From positions 40,388,218-40,452,217 of the forward strand of contig OX465590.1 in the NCBI GenBank assembly GCA_950022655.1: DNA of 64,000 nucleotides, in the 5' to 3' direction. The stretch's first letter is position 1. The number at the start of each line of letters is the position of its first letter. The translations under genes were made by a program, and so were the position numbers. Below are positions 33,040-45,218 of the stretch, piece by piece. The stretch comes from Alentia gelatinosa (taxonomy: Eukaryota > Annelida > Polychaeta > Phyllodocida > Polynoidae). Below the pieces are notes generated by a model that worked only from the letters and a program-made list of their open reading frames with translations, was not told the origin of the DNA and did not search any database.

Positions 33040-33187
33040 TATTATTATATACCTAAAAATGGCGACATTTTACCTGGTTACGTGATCACATACCCCGTAC
33101 GTCACAGTGTGGCGTACGGGTATAAATACGCCATGGGTAGGAGCGGGCAGTATGTGTAGGATATACTACCACAGGTATATAATAATA
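33040..33187. mobile_element. W-type head without hairpin
   Basis: Inverted ends TATTATTATATACCT and AGGTATATAATAATA. Carries GCGTACGGGTATAAATACGC and GGGTAGGAGCGGGCAGTATG, nearly identical over ~75 bp to the head at 58,712-58,903. No hairpin lies on either side. Confidence 0.7.
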
Positions 33188-33394
33188 TCATAAATATTGT
33201 AAATGGTGCCTCAAGGCATTATTCGCCCTCAATGGGTTAGGGTCTTAATACTAGGACGCGTATACTAATACTAGGAAGGTGATCTTTACCTAGTTCCAGA
33301 CCTATTATCACATCATAGTCATCTCATCCTAGTCATCCCTCTTTCTCGGGAAAGTGATGGTGGTACCGTAAAATAGATCATAACAATATAAAGT

Positions 33395-33570
33395 ATAGAC
33401 TTGATCAAGTCTTTGATTATGAATAGTCATTAAATGATTGAAAAAAAATCAAAATAAAGTTCATTATAATATGTATCCTTGCCTGACTGGCCCAATCCTG
33501 TATCCCAGCGAGGATGGGTAAGGTAGGTGGAGGGGTAGCCACAGGATGCAGGGACTGGAGCCAGTCTATC
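33395..33570. repeat. Dispersed repeat family J fragment
   Basis: CAAGTCTTTGATTATGAA, AAAGTTCATTATAATATGTA and GACTGGAGCCAGTCTAT match 12,845-13,318. Confidence 0.65.
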
Positions 33571-33818
33571 TTAAGTGCTGCATAGATGTCGTTTATCTTC
33601 CCGTATACTTTACAGGTGATCCCAGAAATGTTTTATTTAATTTTAGTGTGAGCATTTAGGGACATTTTGGTCGCGTTAACCACGTTGGAAGAATTCTGTG
33701 ATCTCCGAAATGGTTCGCAATTTGCCGTCAAGGCTAAAGTATCATTGACAGAACTTTAGAACTATACAGAACTTTTTTTCTCAAACTACTGATTTAACCC
33801 AAAAAAATTGAAATTGTA

Positions 33819-33838
33819 CATATATATATATATATATA
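33819..33838. repeat. Short (TA)n
   Basis: About ten TA units. Confidence 0.9.
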
Positions 33839-33929
33839 AAAGTCTTTAAAAGAAAAGATTGCCTGCGAAGTTTCGGGTAGAGTTCTCGAAAGAATTGGAT
33901 GTAGATCGGTCTGGGAGAACAGCTCTCCA

Positions 33930-34165
33930 AAGTGGAATTTACACAGTAGGATTCATGTACCTCAGAGGGTGTTTGTCTAAGACAAATCCTCCTCAGATTC
34001 TTTTCTCCAACATAATTCCTTCATCTATATTGCAGGGTTTCATTTCCCTAAGATATGTTTTCCCCCTGAAATTTATGGTGACATTTACCCCTAAAAACGA
34101 AAAAATATCTCACGAGATTTTGAACCGTGTGAGGTACATAAATCCCACCCTGTGAATTCCAATTT
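33930..34165. mobile_element. MITE family A, full copy
   Basis: Starts AAGTGGAATTTACACAGTAG and ends CCCTGTGAATTCCAATTT, inverted repeats matching 2861-3078. Confidence 0.7.
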
Positions 34166-34499
34166 ACACCATCCGGCGCGATCTAGCATGCTCGGTAAGG
34201 ATCGGCACTCATCGGCAATGTTCGTGACAGACACTTTTCACACCAGATCTGGATCTAGCAAGATAAATGCGTAGTTCTGTTAAAGTAAATTTTCGCCAGA
34301 TTTGGCAGCTGCCAACAACCTAGTGTAAATCAACAATCTTGTTGATTTTTTGTCATATCAGTCCGGGTTTGTTTACCCAAGTCCTGGATGATTGACCAAT
34401 CAGGATCCACTATGTAATCTTACGAAGGCCACAAGTGACAAGTAGCCCGTAACCACAGGGCGCTAAATGCACCTACCAATTAGTAGTAGCATCCTATGC

Positions 34500-34580
34500 T
34501 GAAAGGAATCGAACCCAGGGCTTTCGATATCTGAGAATTCTATCTTAAGGCCCAATGCTCAATGTTTCGTCATACCACTT
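34500..34580 (-). ncRNA. tRNA-derived relic
   Basis: Minus strand B-box GGTTCGATTCC (34,505-34,515) preceded by GAGCATTGGGCCTTAAGATA, reminiscent of a tRNA D-arm end and anticodon arm. The A-box is poor. A SINE fragment is most likely. Confidence 0.3.
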
Positions 34581-35849
34581 CTACGATTCTTTTATTTTGT
34601 GCTACTATTTTTGCAACATATTTCAGCCAATTCTAAGAACATGAATTCTAAGAAAAAGTTGTAGAACTGCGTGAATCAGAGCGGAGAGAACATATTGGAT
34701 GCACTTCAAAGCGAGCTTCATTCTTTATAAGATCTTGCTCCTTGATATAGATGTTTATTTTTGGTGCGGAGACCTTGGCCTCGTTAATTTCTGTTTCTCA
34801 AAGAAAAATAAACAAAAAATCATGAACTATCGAATCGAACACAAACTCGGAAAAAAAATGTTTTGCTAAGTCATACCAGATGCCAGGTATTTTATATGTG
34901 CTTCAGAATCACGTTACTACATCATTACTTTGATTAGTGCAGACTAAAAAGCAGGTAATTAGCAATAAAGTTTGGGATAAACTAAAACAAGCAATGTCTG
35001 AACTATACTATATCGAATGTAAAATATATTCTAGATACATTTCCATGTGAGCATGACTCCAGATTTAAGAAATGCCCAGAGTTAGAATTAGAAGACATTA
35101 ATGAACATTAACATGGCCCCAGGTGGCCTATGAACAAAGGTAAAATTACTGAACAATTATATGAATTATTACAAAGGCCTGGATAATTAGACCATAGATA
35201 AACAAATTTAATTAATGTTTTGAAACAAAAGTGGATTTTTTTTTGTCAAAGCAAGTAGAATTATTGGTGAAATCTGGATACAGTATTCTAACGTCATTCT
35301 GGTATTTGGTACGATAAAAAGGTAGTGGTTCAGAATCAGAATCATATGTTTAACTTGCGGATGCACACTCCTTCCATTGAACAAAAGAAACACGAATCAG
35401 CAAAAACTGTATGATATTTTAACCGTTCGGTCGTAAATCACCTTGAGCAGTCTTTCTGAGCTACGGATTAAAAGAGAAAACCAGATGAGGAGAGGAAAAT
35501 GATACCATCTTTCGGCTGCTACTTCTAGTGCTTATTGGCATGAGAATTGGTCGTCGCTGTCTGCAAAACCTCATTTATATATTTTTTTTAAAAGAACCAA
35601 CACGGATGTTTAAGATGGTGGGTGAGGGGTTGGGACTGTGGTGTGTGTCCTTGTGATGGATACTGGTGTGTGTACGGGAAGAAAGACACGTTTTCCCCTC
35701 TTCCGATTGTAGGTATTTATCACTTAATTATTGTCAACAGGGTAAAGTCTATTGGCGGCGTGTCGGCCGCGTGTGGTATTCAGGACTGGAGGGAGGGGTT
35801 TGGTGTATGTTGAGTGTCATATACACGTTTTCGTGTTAAGAGGCACTGA
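34581..35849. other. No feature recognised
   Basis: AT-rich unique sequence followed by a GT-rich stretch (35,615-35,815). Open frames are short and unconvincing. Confidence 0.4.
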
Positions 35850-38060
35850 CTGAGGGGGATGCGTGCAAGCACTGCGATAGAAAGAGGTCGTGATGATTTC
35901 AGGCACCACCAGAGAAAGATGCTATCATGTTTACAGGATTATAAGAGATATATGATATGATGAGGACATATACGGCATATAGCCTATGATCCATGGACGC
36001 CTCCATGACGCCCCCCGAGTAGGTGTTCTTCACTAAAGGAGGTGAAAAAGTAGGTGTTCTTCACTGAAGGAGGTGCAAAAGAAGTGAGTGATAATTGGGA
36101 ATTGTTACAACTCTAGCCTTGCTCAAATAGGTGTATGAAGTGTACCATGTGGAAAATATCATGTCTTGGGTTTAATTATTATGTCATCTTGCTCTGGGAT
36201 GGGTGTAGAGAGTCAAGGGAACCATGGTAAAACATTGAAAGGAAGTTGAATTTCGTAATACCAAAGAGCCAGAACACAGGTTTTGTCCCCCGACCACCTA
36301 GTGACTGCTTCATGAACTAACAATGGCTCTGTCCCCTATACTGAAAGAGAGGGACATAATGTGCCTTCAAGCACCAGTAGAGAGAGACACCTTGATAACC
36401 ACAGGCACTACCAAAGGAGGATGCCAGGGGGCCTGTAGGCACTACCAAAGCAGGATGCCAGGGGACCTGCAAGCACTACCAAAGCAGGATGCCAGGGGAC
36501 CTGCAAGCACTACCAAAGGAAGATGCCAGGGGACCTGCAGGCACTACCAAAGGAAGATGCCAGGGGGCCTGTAGGCACTACCAAAGCAGGATGCCAGGGG
36601 GCCTGTAGGCACTACCAAAGCAGGATGCCAGGGGACCTGCAAGCACTACCAAAGGAAGATGCCAGGGGACCTGCAGGCACTACCAAAGGAAGATGTTAGG
36701 GGGCCTGTAGGCACTCCCAAAGGAAGCTGCCAGGGGGCCTGTAGGCACTCCCAAAGGAAGATGCCAGGGGGCCTGTAGGCACTCCCAAAGGAAGATGCCA
36801 GGAGGCCTGTAGGCACTCCCAAAGGAAGCTGCCAGGGGGCCTGTAGGCACCACCAAAGGAAGATGCCAGGGAGCCTACAAGCACCACCAAAGGAGGATGC
36901 CAGGGGGCCTGCAAGCACTTCCAAAGCAGGATGCCAGGGGACCTGCAGGCACTACCAAAGGAAGATGTCAGGGGGCCTGTAGGCACTACCAAAGGAGGAT
37001 GCCAGGGGGCCTGTAGGCACTACCAAATTCTTAAAGGTTACTACTAACTGTAGACTTGAAGTCATCAGACCTACTGTGGCCATCTTGGTTAGTTACAAAC
37101 AAAAAGGAAAAGACATAGAGGATTATTGATACAGAATTTTGGAGGGGTTCCTGTTGAGAGAAATATTTCAGAAATATATTACGATGACTTGAGATTTTTA
37201 CAGAGGGACAAACAAGCATTACAAGAGAGAGTTACTGTGATGCCCATATGCATTAAAATGGGAAGATGCCATGATGGCGACAGGCACTGACAGAGTAAGA
37301 TGCCATGAAACCTACAGGTACTACCAGAGAAAGATGCCATGATACCTATAGGCACTACCAGAGAAAGATGCCATGATACCTACAGGTACTACCAGAGAAA
37401 GATGCCATGATACCTACTGGTACAACCAGAGTAATATGCCATGATACCTACAGGTACTACCAGAGTAAGATGCCATGATACCTACAGGTACTACCAGAGA
37501 AAGATGCCATGATACCTACAGGTACTACCAGAGTAAGATGTCATGATACCTACAGGTACTACCAGAGAAAGATGCCATGATACCTACAGGTACTACCAGA
37601 GAAAGATGCCAGGGGACCTAAAGGCACTACCAGAGGAACCTCCTGTGATGCCTACAGGCACTACACTATAAAGATGCTATGCCTATGTGAACTTGCACAG
37701 AAAGATGCCATGATGGCCGAAGGCACTTCCAGAAAGGACCTCATGATGTCCACACCCAGTATGAGGCCTGCATGCACAGGCAGAAAAAGATTTCATATTC
37801 TCTATATGTCCTACCAGGGATATATGTCGTTTTTCCATCAGACACTGGCAGAGGAAAGACTTCATTCCTGCAAACACTCAGAAGGAATTATTTTAAAGCT
37901 AAATTCATTCTGAGGAAAAGATAGGATAGGGAAATACACTCCAATGGAAAGATGCCCTAAACTGGTACATATGCAGGGGAGTGATGCTACAATGCTCAGA
38001 AGCATTGGAATGGAAATATACCTTTAATCTTACATGCATTGTCAGGGAAAGACAGATGAT
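35850..38060. repeat. Large 34-bp minisatellite with decayed flanks
   Basis: Homogeneous core at 36,400-37,025 (about 18 units of GCACTACCAAAGGAAGATGC plus CAGGGGGCCTGTAG). A second sub-array at 37,260-37,620 has the same 34-bp period but a different consensus (ACTACCAGAGAAAGATGCCA plus TGATACCTACAGGT). Poorly matching units continue to 35,876 and 38,050. The long open frames on both strands are artefacts of tandem repetition. Confidence 0.9.
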
Positions 38061-38097
38061 GCCGTTGTATCTAGTGGTCCAGGTAATTGTTATCTAA

Positions 38098-38486
38098 TGT
38101 GGCATTTCCACCTGCAGAAGAAAACCCACTGATATATTTTTCACGCTGTACAAAAGTCAGTCGGTGGTTCTCCTTGTGAAAAGTCGGTGGCACATAATCA
38201 GTGACCTGCACTGCCCGCATGTGTTTCCATTTGCCATTTCAAGATACACCATGAATGATTTTTGGTTGTAAACTGCAGACCGCCACCGATTAATTAAACC
38301 ATCTTTGATTTCGTCGGTGGGCTCAAAATTCAGTCAGTGGTGCCATATTGCATATGGATGGAGAGAGAAATCGTTGACCATTTCTTTTTGCCACCTGACG
38401 ATTATTGCATGAAATGTGTCACATAATCGGTCTTGGGTGCGAAATGCTATTATCGGTGGTCATAGTCGGCAGGTTGAAAAGCCACA
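38098..38486. mobile_element. MITE family B copy 3, TAA target duplication
   Basis: Inverted ends TGTGGCATTTCCACCTGC and GCAGGTTGAAAAGCCACA, flanked by TAA at 38,095-38,097 and 38,487-38,489. The best-preserved family B copy. Confidence 0.8.
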
Positions 38487-38554
38487 TAAGAGTCTCCATT
38501 GAGGGTTTATTCTATAAAGGTTTCAGTATTAGAACACAGACTGGAGTAGCAGTA

Positions 38555-38854
38555 TTATTAGGAAACGTCCTTACTGTGGACGAAACGGTTCCTGTTCGAG
38601 GTCAGTCGTCGATATCATACTGCCTGACGCTATAGGCGGAAGGCAGGATGAAATCAACGACTGACCGAGAACTAGAATCGTTTCGTCTACAGTCAGGACG
38701 TTTGCTTATTATTACATACCTTAAATCAATGAAAAAAAACACCATTTTAATGACTTATTAAGTCACTTTCACAGCAGGCACGAACATTATTATTACTGCA
38801 CCCCTAGCAGCGGGCAGTATTTCATAGACATTCGGACACAGGTATATAATAATA
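38555..38854. mobile_element. Composite element HH12 (family W)
   Basis: Hairpin 38,555-38,706 (arms AACGTCCTTACTGTGGACGA; tip TGACGCTATAGGCGG) followed by head 38,707-38,854 with ends TATTATTACATACC and GGTATATAATAATA. The hairpin arms recur alone at 3965-4105. Confidence 0.75.
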
Positions 38855-39268
38855 GTGTTGATGGTCGGACTTGGTAGAAAGCCGATGGCGAGGTGAGGTC
38901 TGAACCTAAGGCCAATGAAGTCTACTAAATGTCAGTGAATTCTATATAGAAACAGGACACCTTTTCTTTGTCTTTGTATTTCTACGGGCTTTTGTCATAG
39001 CTATGTGAAGTATATTCTCAAAAATCAATATGGCGATGTTGATGCTACAATCATTAAGTCACGAGTTACTGCCGAGTTCAAGGAGTGAGCACGTGCTGGA
39101 GCATACCTCCAGTATCCTCAAACCTCCTCCAGTCTCCTCCAGGCACCTTCAGCACTGTCACCAATGATACACGCTATTTCAGGGTCGAGGATAAGAAAAC
39201 CAAGACATAAGGCCACTAAAAAAAAAAAAAATTGTTTCTCATCACCAAGCCATGAAAAATATGACGAG
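38855..39268. other. No feature recognised
   Basis: Unique sequence; nothing supported. Confidence 0.4.
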
Positions 39269-39269
39269 G

Positions 39270-39273
39270 GCGC

Positions 39274-39302
<29 letters not shown>
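39270..39302. repeat. Poly-T tract
   Basis: About 31 consecutive T bases. Confidence 0.95.
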
Positions 39303-39305
<3 letters not shown>

Positions 39306-39326
39306 TTATCAAAGATGGCAGACATA

Positions 39327-39410
39327 CAGTAAAACCCTGCATAAGCGGGCACCCTCCGATCCGGGCCAAAGTGGCTGCTTACGCGGGGTGTCTGCTTATG
39401 CGGGGTTTCC
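39327..39410. mobile_element. Pogo-like MITE, short copy
   Basis: CAGTAAAACCCTGCATAAGC at the left, GCTTATGCGGGGTTTCC at the right. Family of 29,883-30,056. Confidence 0.6.
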
Positions 39411-39625
39411 AGATTTTTACTGGCTATACATTTAATGCATCCCTGACATCAGGAGCTTTAATTTGATACTAAATACACATACCTTTCATGATTTCTATCA
39501 AGGTTCATCTATTTAAAAAAAAAAAAAAAAAAAATCTTCTAAAATCGTTTTTTCAGATGCGCGCGGTGATGAGAAACAAGTTTTTTTTTTTGAGTGGCCT
39601 AAATTAGATAGTTTAACCATGCGCT

Positions 39626-39690
39626 TTATCTCACCCCTGGTTTTTTTGTCCCATAGAGATAACATTTGGAACTTGTTCTCCATGCCCCTA
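39626..39690 (+). mobile_element. Composite-element head fragment (family C/H)
   Basis: TTATCTCACCCCTGGTTTTT with CCATAGAGATAACATTTGGA at 39,651. The rest of the head and the hairpin are absent. Confidence 0.65.
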
Positions 39691-40097
39691 CAAAGTATTG
39701 GTCTATATCCTGTGTGTTTATTTATTTATTTTTATTATATTTGTATACGAGGCTTAGCTGTGTGCACCTTCTACTCCTACCGCTTTGCGACCACGGATAG
39801 AGAGACACGGGGAGCGGACCGCGGGAAGTTGCCGCGCTCTCATCTGCATACCCAGTTTCGGCGTCGTTGATTAGCCGTTCGCGTCACAATTTTTTTCCAA
39901 CCACGGAGACTAGAAAATAGACTCCAACGGAACGAAAAGATGAAACATTATATCCAGTGTGTTTTCCATTCTTTTAGTTAGTGTTTTAAAATTCTTTTAA
40001 GTTTTAAAATTCATAAGACACCGTTCTTGTTTTTGAGAGGAATTGATGAAAACCATGTTTTTCCAGCACATTTCCTATGTAAACCAAGTAAATGTAA

Positions 40098-40205
40098 ATT
40101 GCCCTATTTACCTATTAAGACTGGATAAAATGGACAAAACGTTACATTAAATTGGCCTATTTATCTATTAAGACTGGATAAAATGGACAAAACGTTACAT
40201 TAACC
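40098..40205. repeat. 53-bp tandem duplication
   Basis: CTATTAAGACTGGATAAAAT and GGACAAAACGTTACATTAA occur twice, 53 bp apart. Confidence 0.9.
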
Positions 40206-40339
40206 AATCTGGAATCATAATAAATCCAAAGATACCAGTTTTGACTGATAATCGGCAATATTTAAAAATCCCAAGGTGGCACCACCGTGAATTGTAGGAT
40301 ATGCCTTTAAATAGTAAGGAGATAGTAATAGTGGTGTTT

Positions 40340-40380
40340 AGATTACTAAAATGTTTAGTTCACTTTGGACCTTCATCAGG
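40340..40380 (-). other. Hammerhead-like vestige
   Basis: Minus strand CTGATGAAGGTCCAAAG continues with TGAACTAAAC where a hammerhead would have a closing helix and GAAA. The core is broken, so catalysis is unlikely. Confidence 0.2.
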
Positions 40381-40429
40381 ATTGTTTTTTGGTTTTCAGG
40401 TAATAGAGAGCTTGAGTAACTCTGCTTAA

Positions 40430-40710
40430 GGCCCGGCGTCCACCTACTACGATATGGCTCCGATATGGTCTACGATGCACCTCCCGATAAAAAATCAAAA
40501 TCGCGTCGGAAGGTCACCTAATATCGGGCAGTTGACCACGTCTCTGCGATTAGACACCGATAAAAACCCCATACAAGGCATGGTGGATTGGCATGTCTAG
40601 ACATATGTCTATGATTTTGCACCTTCCCAATATGTCTCCGATATTTGCTTTTTGTATCGGAGCCATATCGGTAGGTCTAAATTTCTATCGTAGTAGGTGG
40701 ACTAATGGCC
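40430..40710. mobile_element. MITE family K copy 1, TTAA flanks
   Basis: Inverted ends GGCCCGGCGTCCACCTACTA and TAGTAGGTGGACTAATGGCC, flanked by TTAA at 40,426-40,429 and 40,711-40,714. Copies at 52,614-52,896 and 54,038-54,312. TTAA targets recall piggyBac, but the GGCC ends do not match the piggyBac CCC-type end that I know. Confidence 0.75.
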
Positions 40711-40925
40711 TTAATGGCCTTAATGTATAGAAACCAATTTGGTGTGTTAGGGTTAGCATCTTCAATCAGAGAATCCCATTTAAATGTAAAACTAAGTGTA
40801 ATGCACAGTGCACACACAAAACCGACTATTTTCCGCCCTTGTGGGTACGTCTCCCTAGTGCTGAATATAGGTTTACTGAGCTGAAGGGGGCGTGACTTGA
40901 TCACCCTGGACGGTAACGAGAGGCG

Positions 40926-41340
40926 GGGCAATGCGTGGTGGGCGGGGCTTACTCAGGCATCATAGGTGGGTGGGCGGGGCTTACACAGGCGTCAAAGATG
41001 GGTGGGCGGGACTTTGACATGCGTCATATGTAGGTGGGCGGGGCTTACTCAGGCGTCATAGGTGGGTAGGCGGGGCTTACACAGGCATCATAGGTGGGCG
41101 GGCGGGGCTTATTCAGGCGTCATAGGTGGGTGGGCGGGGCTTATTCAGGCGTCATAGGTGGATGAGCGGGGTTTACGCATGTGTCATAGATGGGTGGGCG
41201 GGGCTTACACAGTTGTCATAGGTGGGTGCGCGGGGCTTACAGAGGCTTCATAGATGGGTGGGCGGGGCTTGCACAGGTGTTATAGATGGGTGGTCGGGAC
41301 TTTGACATGCGTCATAGGTGGGCGGTGCTGGGTTGTCCCA
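40926..41340. repeat. GC-box minisatellite, 32-bp units
   Basis: About 13 units of GGTGGGCGGGGCTTACACAG plus GCGTCATAGGTG, each with a GC-box. Unrelated in unit length to the array at 26,560. Confidence 0.9.
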
Positions 41341-41544
41341 TGGGTCTGGGGCGTTATGGGCGGGGAGAGAGCTGTTTTCTTACCCATGGGTTACGAAGTC
41401 CCCATTGAAAATATACTAGGCCGCGGTCAACTACTACGCATTGTTTATCAGTGGCCATAAACCATACCCATGGTTTCCGGCTTTTCCAACCCTTTATAGT
41501 ATTTCTAGGAATACAAATTGTTATTAATGACCATAGGTAAGAAA

Positions 41545-41705
41545 GAGAAAAATCTATTATGTTTTTTGACGGTCGGCTGTGTAAACCACGAGAGGTTGAT
41601 AAGGTAATACACTCGCTATCGCTCATGTATTACTACTCGTCAGCCTCTGGTGGTTTATGGCCGCCTGTCCAAAAAGTCACCGATTATTGTCGATGTATTC
41701 ATGAA
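41545..41705. mobile_element. X-type hairpin
   Basis: Arms TGTAAACCACGAGAGGTTGA with CAGCCTCTGGTGGTTTATGG; tip CACTCGCTATCGCTCATG. Confidence 0.65.
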
Positions 41706-42043
41706 TGTGAATTGCAGCCTAGGGTTTTGATCATGGTATTGACGTACGGGTTTTTTTTAACTAAATTTTACGCTATTTATTTTGCCACCTGATAACCCTT
41801 GGGATGATATGATTATGTATTTTTATTTGTTATTGTGGTCAGTTGGCGAAGCTGAGTGAGAAAAGTGTGGGTGGGGCTTCCGGGATCGTGGGGCGTGTTG
41901 GCAACAAAAAGTATATATTTCTTTTTTAATTTAGGAGTTTTAAAGATAGTTACATTCATTATATTTCAACGACCTTCCATGTCAAAGTCAGATGTACAAT
42001 GTACAACACAAAAATGGAATGCCCGATTGAGTCATAAGTGGCG

Positions 42044-42100
42044 TTTGTTTGTTTGTTTGTTTGGGTAGTTTAACGTCCAATTTGTTCAATTAGACTTATA
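42044..42100 (+). repeat. Dispersed repeat R fragment
   Basis: GTTTGTTTGTTTGGGTAGTT and AACGTCCAATTTGTTCAATT, shared with 15,607-15,655. Confidence 0.6.
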
Positions 42101-42409
42101 TATAAGTGGCGTAGCTTAGACACTGAAGGGTGGGCAAAGCATGGTTTGGTGAAACACAACAGGGCTGTTAGAGAATCCAAGTATGCTACGTAATTACGAT
42201 TGCACTAAATAAATCTTCAAGTGAAAAATAAAGTACATAATTAACCTTAATAATTTCACCATCCATGGAAGATCTGTCTAATGACAGAATGGATGACGTT
42301 CTGAAATAAATTTTTAAAAAATATAAAAAAAATTCTCGGAAACCTCAGTATACTTCTCATTCAACAAGTGCACAATAATTACGATAACCTGGAAGATTAC
42401 TCACATAAT

Positions 42410-42768
42410 TTAGTACCCACCTAGTACGGAGTCGCCATGCTAAGCCTATGGAGCTTACAGATAACTGAGTAGAATACGGACCTCCTGAATCTCCTAGGAG
42501 AATACGGCTTTTTCGGCTACCTGACGGGCATTATAGGAACTAATTTATATAAACAATGCACGGCGCTTGCATCAAATTTACAATATTTTTTCCTAATAAT
42601 TACTCGAAAGGTGAGTAATAAATACAACATTACCATGATTTCGATCTAAGTGGCCGTATTCTCCGCGTAGTTGACTTACGTAATACTCCTCACTATCGCT
42701 CGGAGTTTTACTTCGCGTCAACTACGCGGAGAATACGGCCAATCAGATCGAAATCATGGTAATATTAT
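42410..42768. mobile_element. Composite element HH17 (family S)
   Basis: Head 42,410-42,620 (ends TTAGTACCCACC and GGTGAGTAATA; motif on the minus strand at 42,437-42,451, CCATAGGCTTAGCAT). Hairpin 42,621-42,768 (arms GGCCGTATTCTCCGCGTAGT; tip CTCACTATCGCTCGG). Sister of 7270-7607. Confidence 0.8.
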
Positions 42769-43086
42769 GTATACATGTACACTTAAAAAATGACTAGTAT
42801 TTTTACGGAAATATCACATAAGGCCTGACAATTAAAACTAGCTGCAATATATAGCAGCAGAGGTTACTAGCCACTTTTATTGATAAATTCGCTGCTGTGG
42901 GAGACTTCATTTAATAAATAATGAAAAAAAAGAAATTTACAAACTAGATCAAATGTGACCTAAATGACATATGTACCAAAATTATCTCAGTCAATAAAGA
43001 AATGAGTTAAAACTAAAAGATTACAGATGCCAAACAATGACAGAAAAGTATCCCCACTGTTGTCATGCCAGAGTAAAAACTGCACC

Positions 43087-43295
43087 TTATTTTAAAACGG
43101 GATCGTTATTATACTCATGATCGCCGTTTATAAACTTAAAACGTCCCCATGATTCCCCCCGGTGCTGTCGTTCTCTCCCATCAAAGTACATTCTTACAAA
43201 AGCTGGCAAAGCGCCTTTACATTGAATCGCACGAAACCATTTCTTTTCTCGTGAGAGCTTTTCCACTGGATTCACTGGAGCGTAGCGTAATTTGG
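43087..43295 (-). CDS. Possible terminal exon of a small two-exon gene
   Basis: On the minus strand a frame of 69 codons follows ATATTTAG at 43,296-43,303, a plausible splice acceptor. It ends in a stop at 43,087. The peptide is charged and aromatic-rich (VNPVEKLSREKKWFRAIQCK, then FVRMYFDGRERQHRGESWGR), unlike the low-complexity chance frames around it. The acceptor phase (two bases before the first full codon) matches the one base left by the first exon at 45,219-45,363, so joining them gives an uninterrupted 117-residue product. ATTAAA about 175 bp downstream could be the polyadenylation signal. I do not recognise the protein. The pairing of these two exons is inference only. Confidence 0.3.
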
Positions 43296-45030
43296 CTAAA
43301 TATAGAGGTGGTAAAATCCTGAGGCTTTTTCGATTCGAGAAAAGTCTTTACGGTTCGGTGCGATAGAGTGGTGGTTACAATTGGACTGCTTCTAATGTGC
43401 TTTATGACTTAAGAGACGGTGTGTGTGTGTGGGGGGGGGGGGGGGGGCGGAGTACATGGACAACTGTATACAGGGGTTCCAACAGATTTCAACACTAGAT
43501 TGTGTGTCCAAAGGAAAGGAGGCACGAAAACGGCCAACTCAGGGATTTTTTCTAGTTTCCGGAAGTAACTCATTAGCGAAATGTCACTATTTACCAACGT
43601 TTAACTTACAATCAACCTGCATACATCTTTTTTTTTCAAAATGTCGTAATTGACACAGTGAGAATCTACAATAGCTTGATCCATACACATCATAGGTGTT
43701 ACTGCCATTAAAGTGGCCTTTGCTTTAGTCACTTTTTGGTGAAAACATATTTTTCGAAAATTTACCGAATTAATTCGGATTTAAAGCAAAATATACATTT
43801 GAAAACCATCCTCTGTTATCTCAGATAAAATATTATTGATCTCTATATCATTCACTATGAGAATTAAGAAGATATAGGGAGATGATATAGAGATAATATA
43901 GGGAGATTCCAAGTGCCCCCGGGCTTCCGGTTGATCGACGGTATTGCCCTCTGGTGTGAGAATGGCAAGGCTTTTTATAGGGATCACCATATAACACTAA
44001 GGGAATTGTATCTCCTCGTTAATCTCGGTTTTATTTTTCGGGGGGGGGGGGAGGCTTATTTCGCATGGTTTATGCGTAACGTGTTTTAACGGTGAAGATT
44101 GGCCAGGTCTGTTACGTATATGTTCTGAAAACATGCCCAAACAAAGATCACAGCTGCCATATATCATGCGTGGAAAGATCTGCATAGGAGTGGCTATTTT
44201 GGCAAAAGCTTTGAAGTGTGCTTCTAAGTTTTCTAAAGGATTTTCTAGGCCGAGATGTATCATATTACCTGATATATCCCTGCCCTATATATACAAGAAT
44301 AGCTAAGTATTATTATCACTAGATCAAGTTAAATATGTAGGACCCCGACTTTTTATAAACAAAACATACTGGAAGTTGTTCCCATGCTCAAGGACAGCAA
44401 AAATCCAATAACATTGCAGGGGAATATAAATAGGATTAACAGTTACATAACTGTCCCAAAACCCAGCCGCCAATAGGTATTATGGGCACAATGGAGAATA
44501 TATCCAAAGAGACCCATTTACGGTTATATTTATTTTCAGACATAATCATTTGCCAATTATATAGGCGACTGAGGATATAGCCTATAATTGTTGCGGATTA
44601 TGTCTTATTAAAGAGGATGTCCTTTTGAAACTGAAACTAGATAACTGTATGCCTGCTCCTATTATGTATCTGGTTATAGGACCGCCATACACAAGGATTA
44701 TGTATAGGTCTACATCTCAATATGATATGATGTAGTTGATATGATGCCTGAGTCACTGATGTTCAATGCCGTAATGTATGTTTAAGAGTATTTTAGAATC
44801 TATGTAGCGTGGTTGTAAGATAGAGGGAATGTCTTCTATTCAAACACACATAAACCAACCGGTAGACCTACCCAGGCCTAACCCTGCTGATATGAAGTCT
44901 TAATGGCTTGCCTTTGATACTCATGGCAACGTGTGCATGCATGTTTTCATTCACAATCCACATACTACAATACAACAAAGGCATCAATGAATAACACAAC
45001 ACGCCGACCGTAACACTACCCCGGAGACCG
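43296..45030. other. Putative intron; simple repeats only
   Basis: Contains a (GT)n/poly-G tract (43,421-43,448) and poly-G at 44,039-44,051. Other frames, including the 88-codon minus frame at 43,997-44,263, have no supporting signals. Confidence 0.35.
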
Positions 45031-45218
45031 AGCCAGTGGCCTTATCCCGCCCGGGATATAGGGCACCACACGCCGTCAAACCTCTGACGGGCCGTGCTGC
45101 CTCACAGCCCGGTGCGCCTCCGGTCACATCCCGGGCCTCCGTTCTCAACACACGCAACCCTTACCGCCGGATAATAAACCAAGCGGTTTTCAGGCTTTCA
45201 CAACCCACACACACTCAC

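Noticed and set aside
36323..36992. Repeated-peptide frames on both strands
   Set aside because: Artefact of the 34-bp minisatellite.
40340..40380. Active hammerhead ribozyme
   Set aside because: The GAAA core and the second strand of helix II are mutated.
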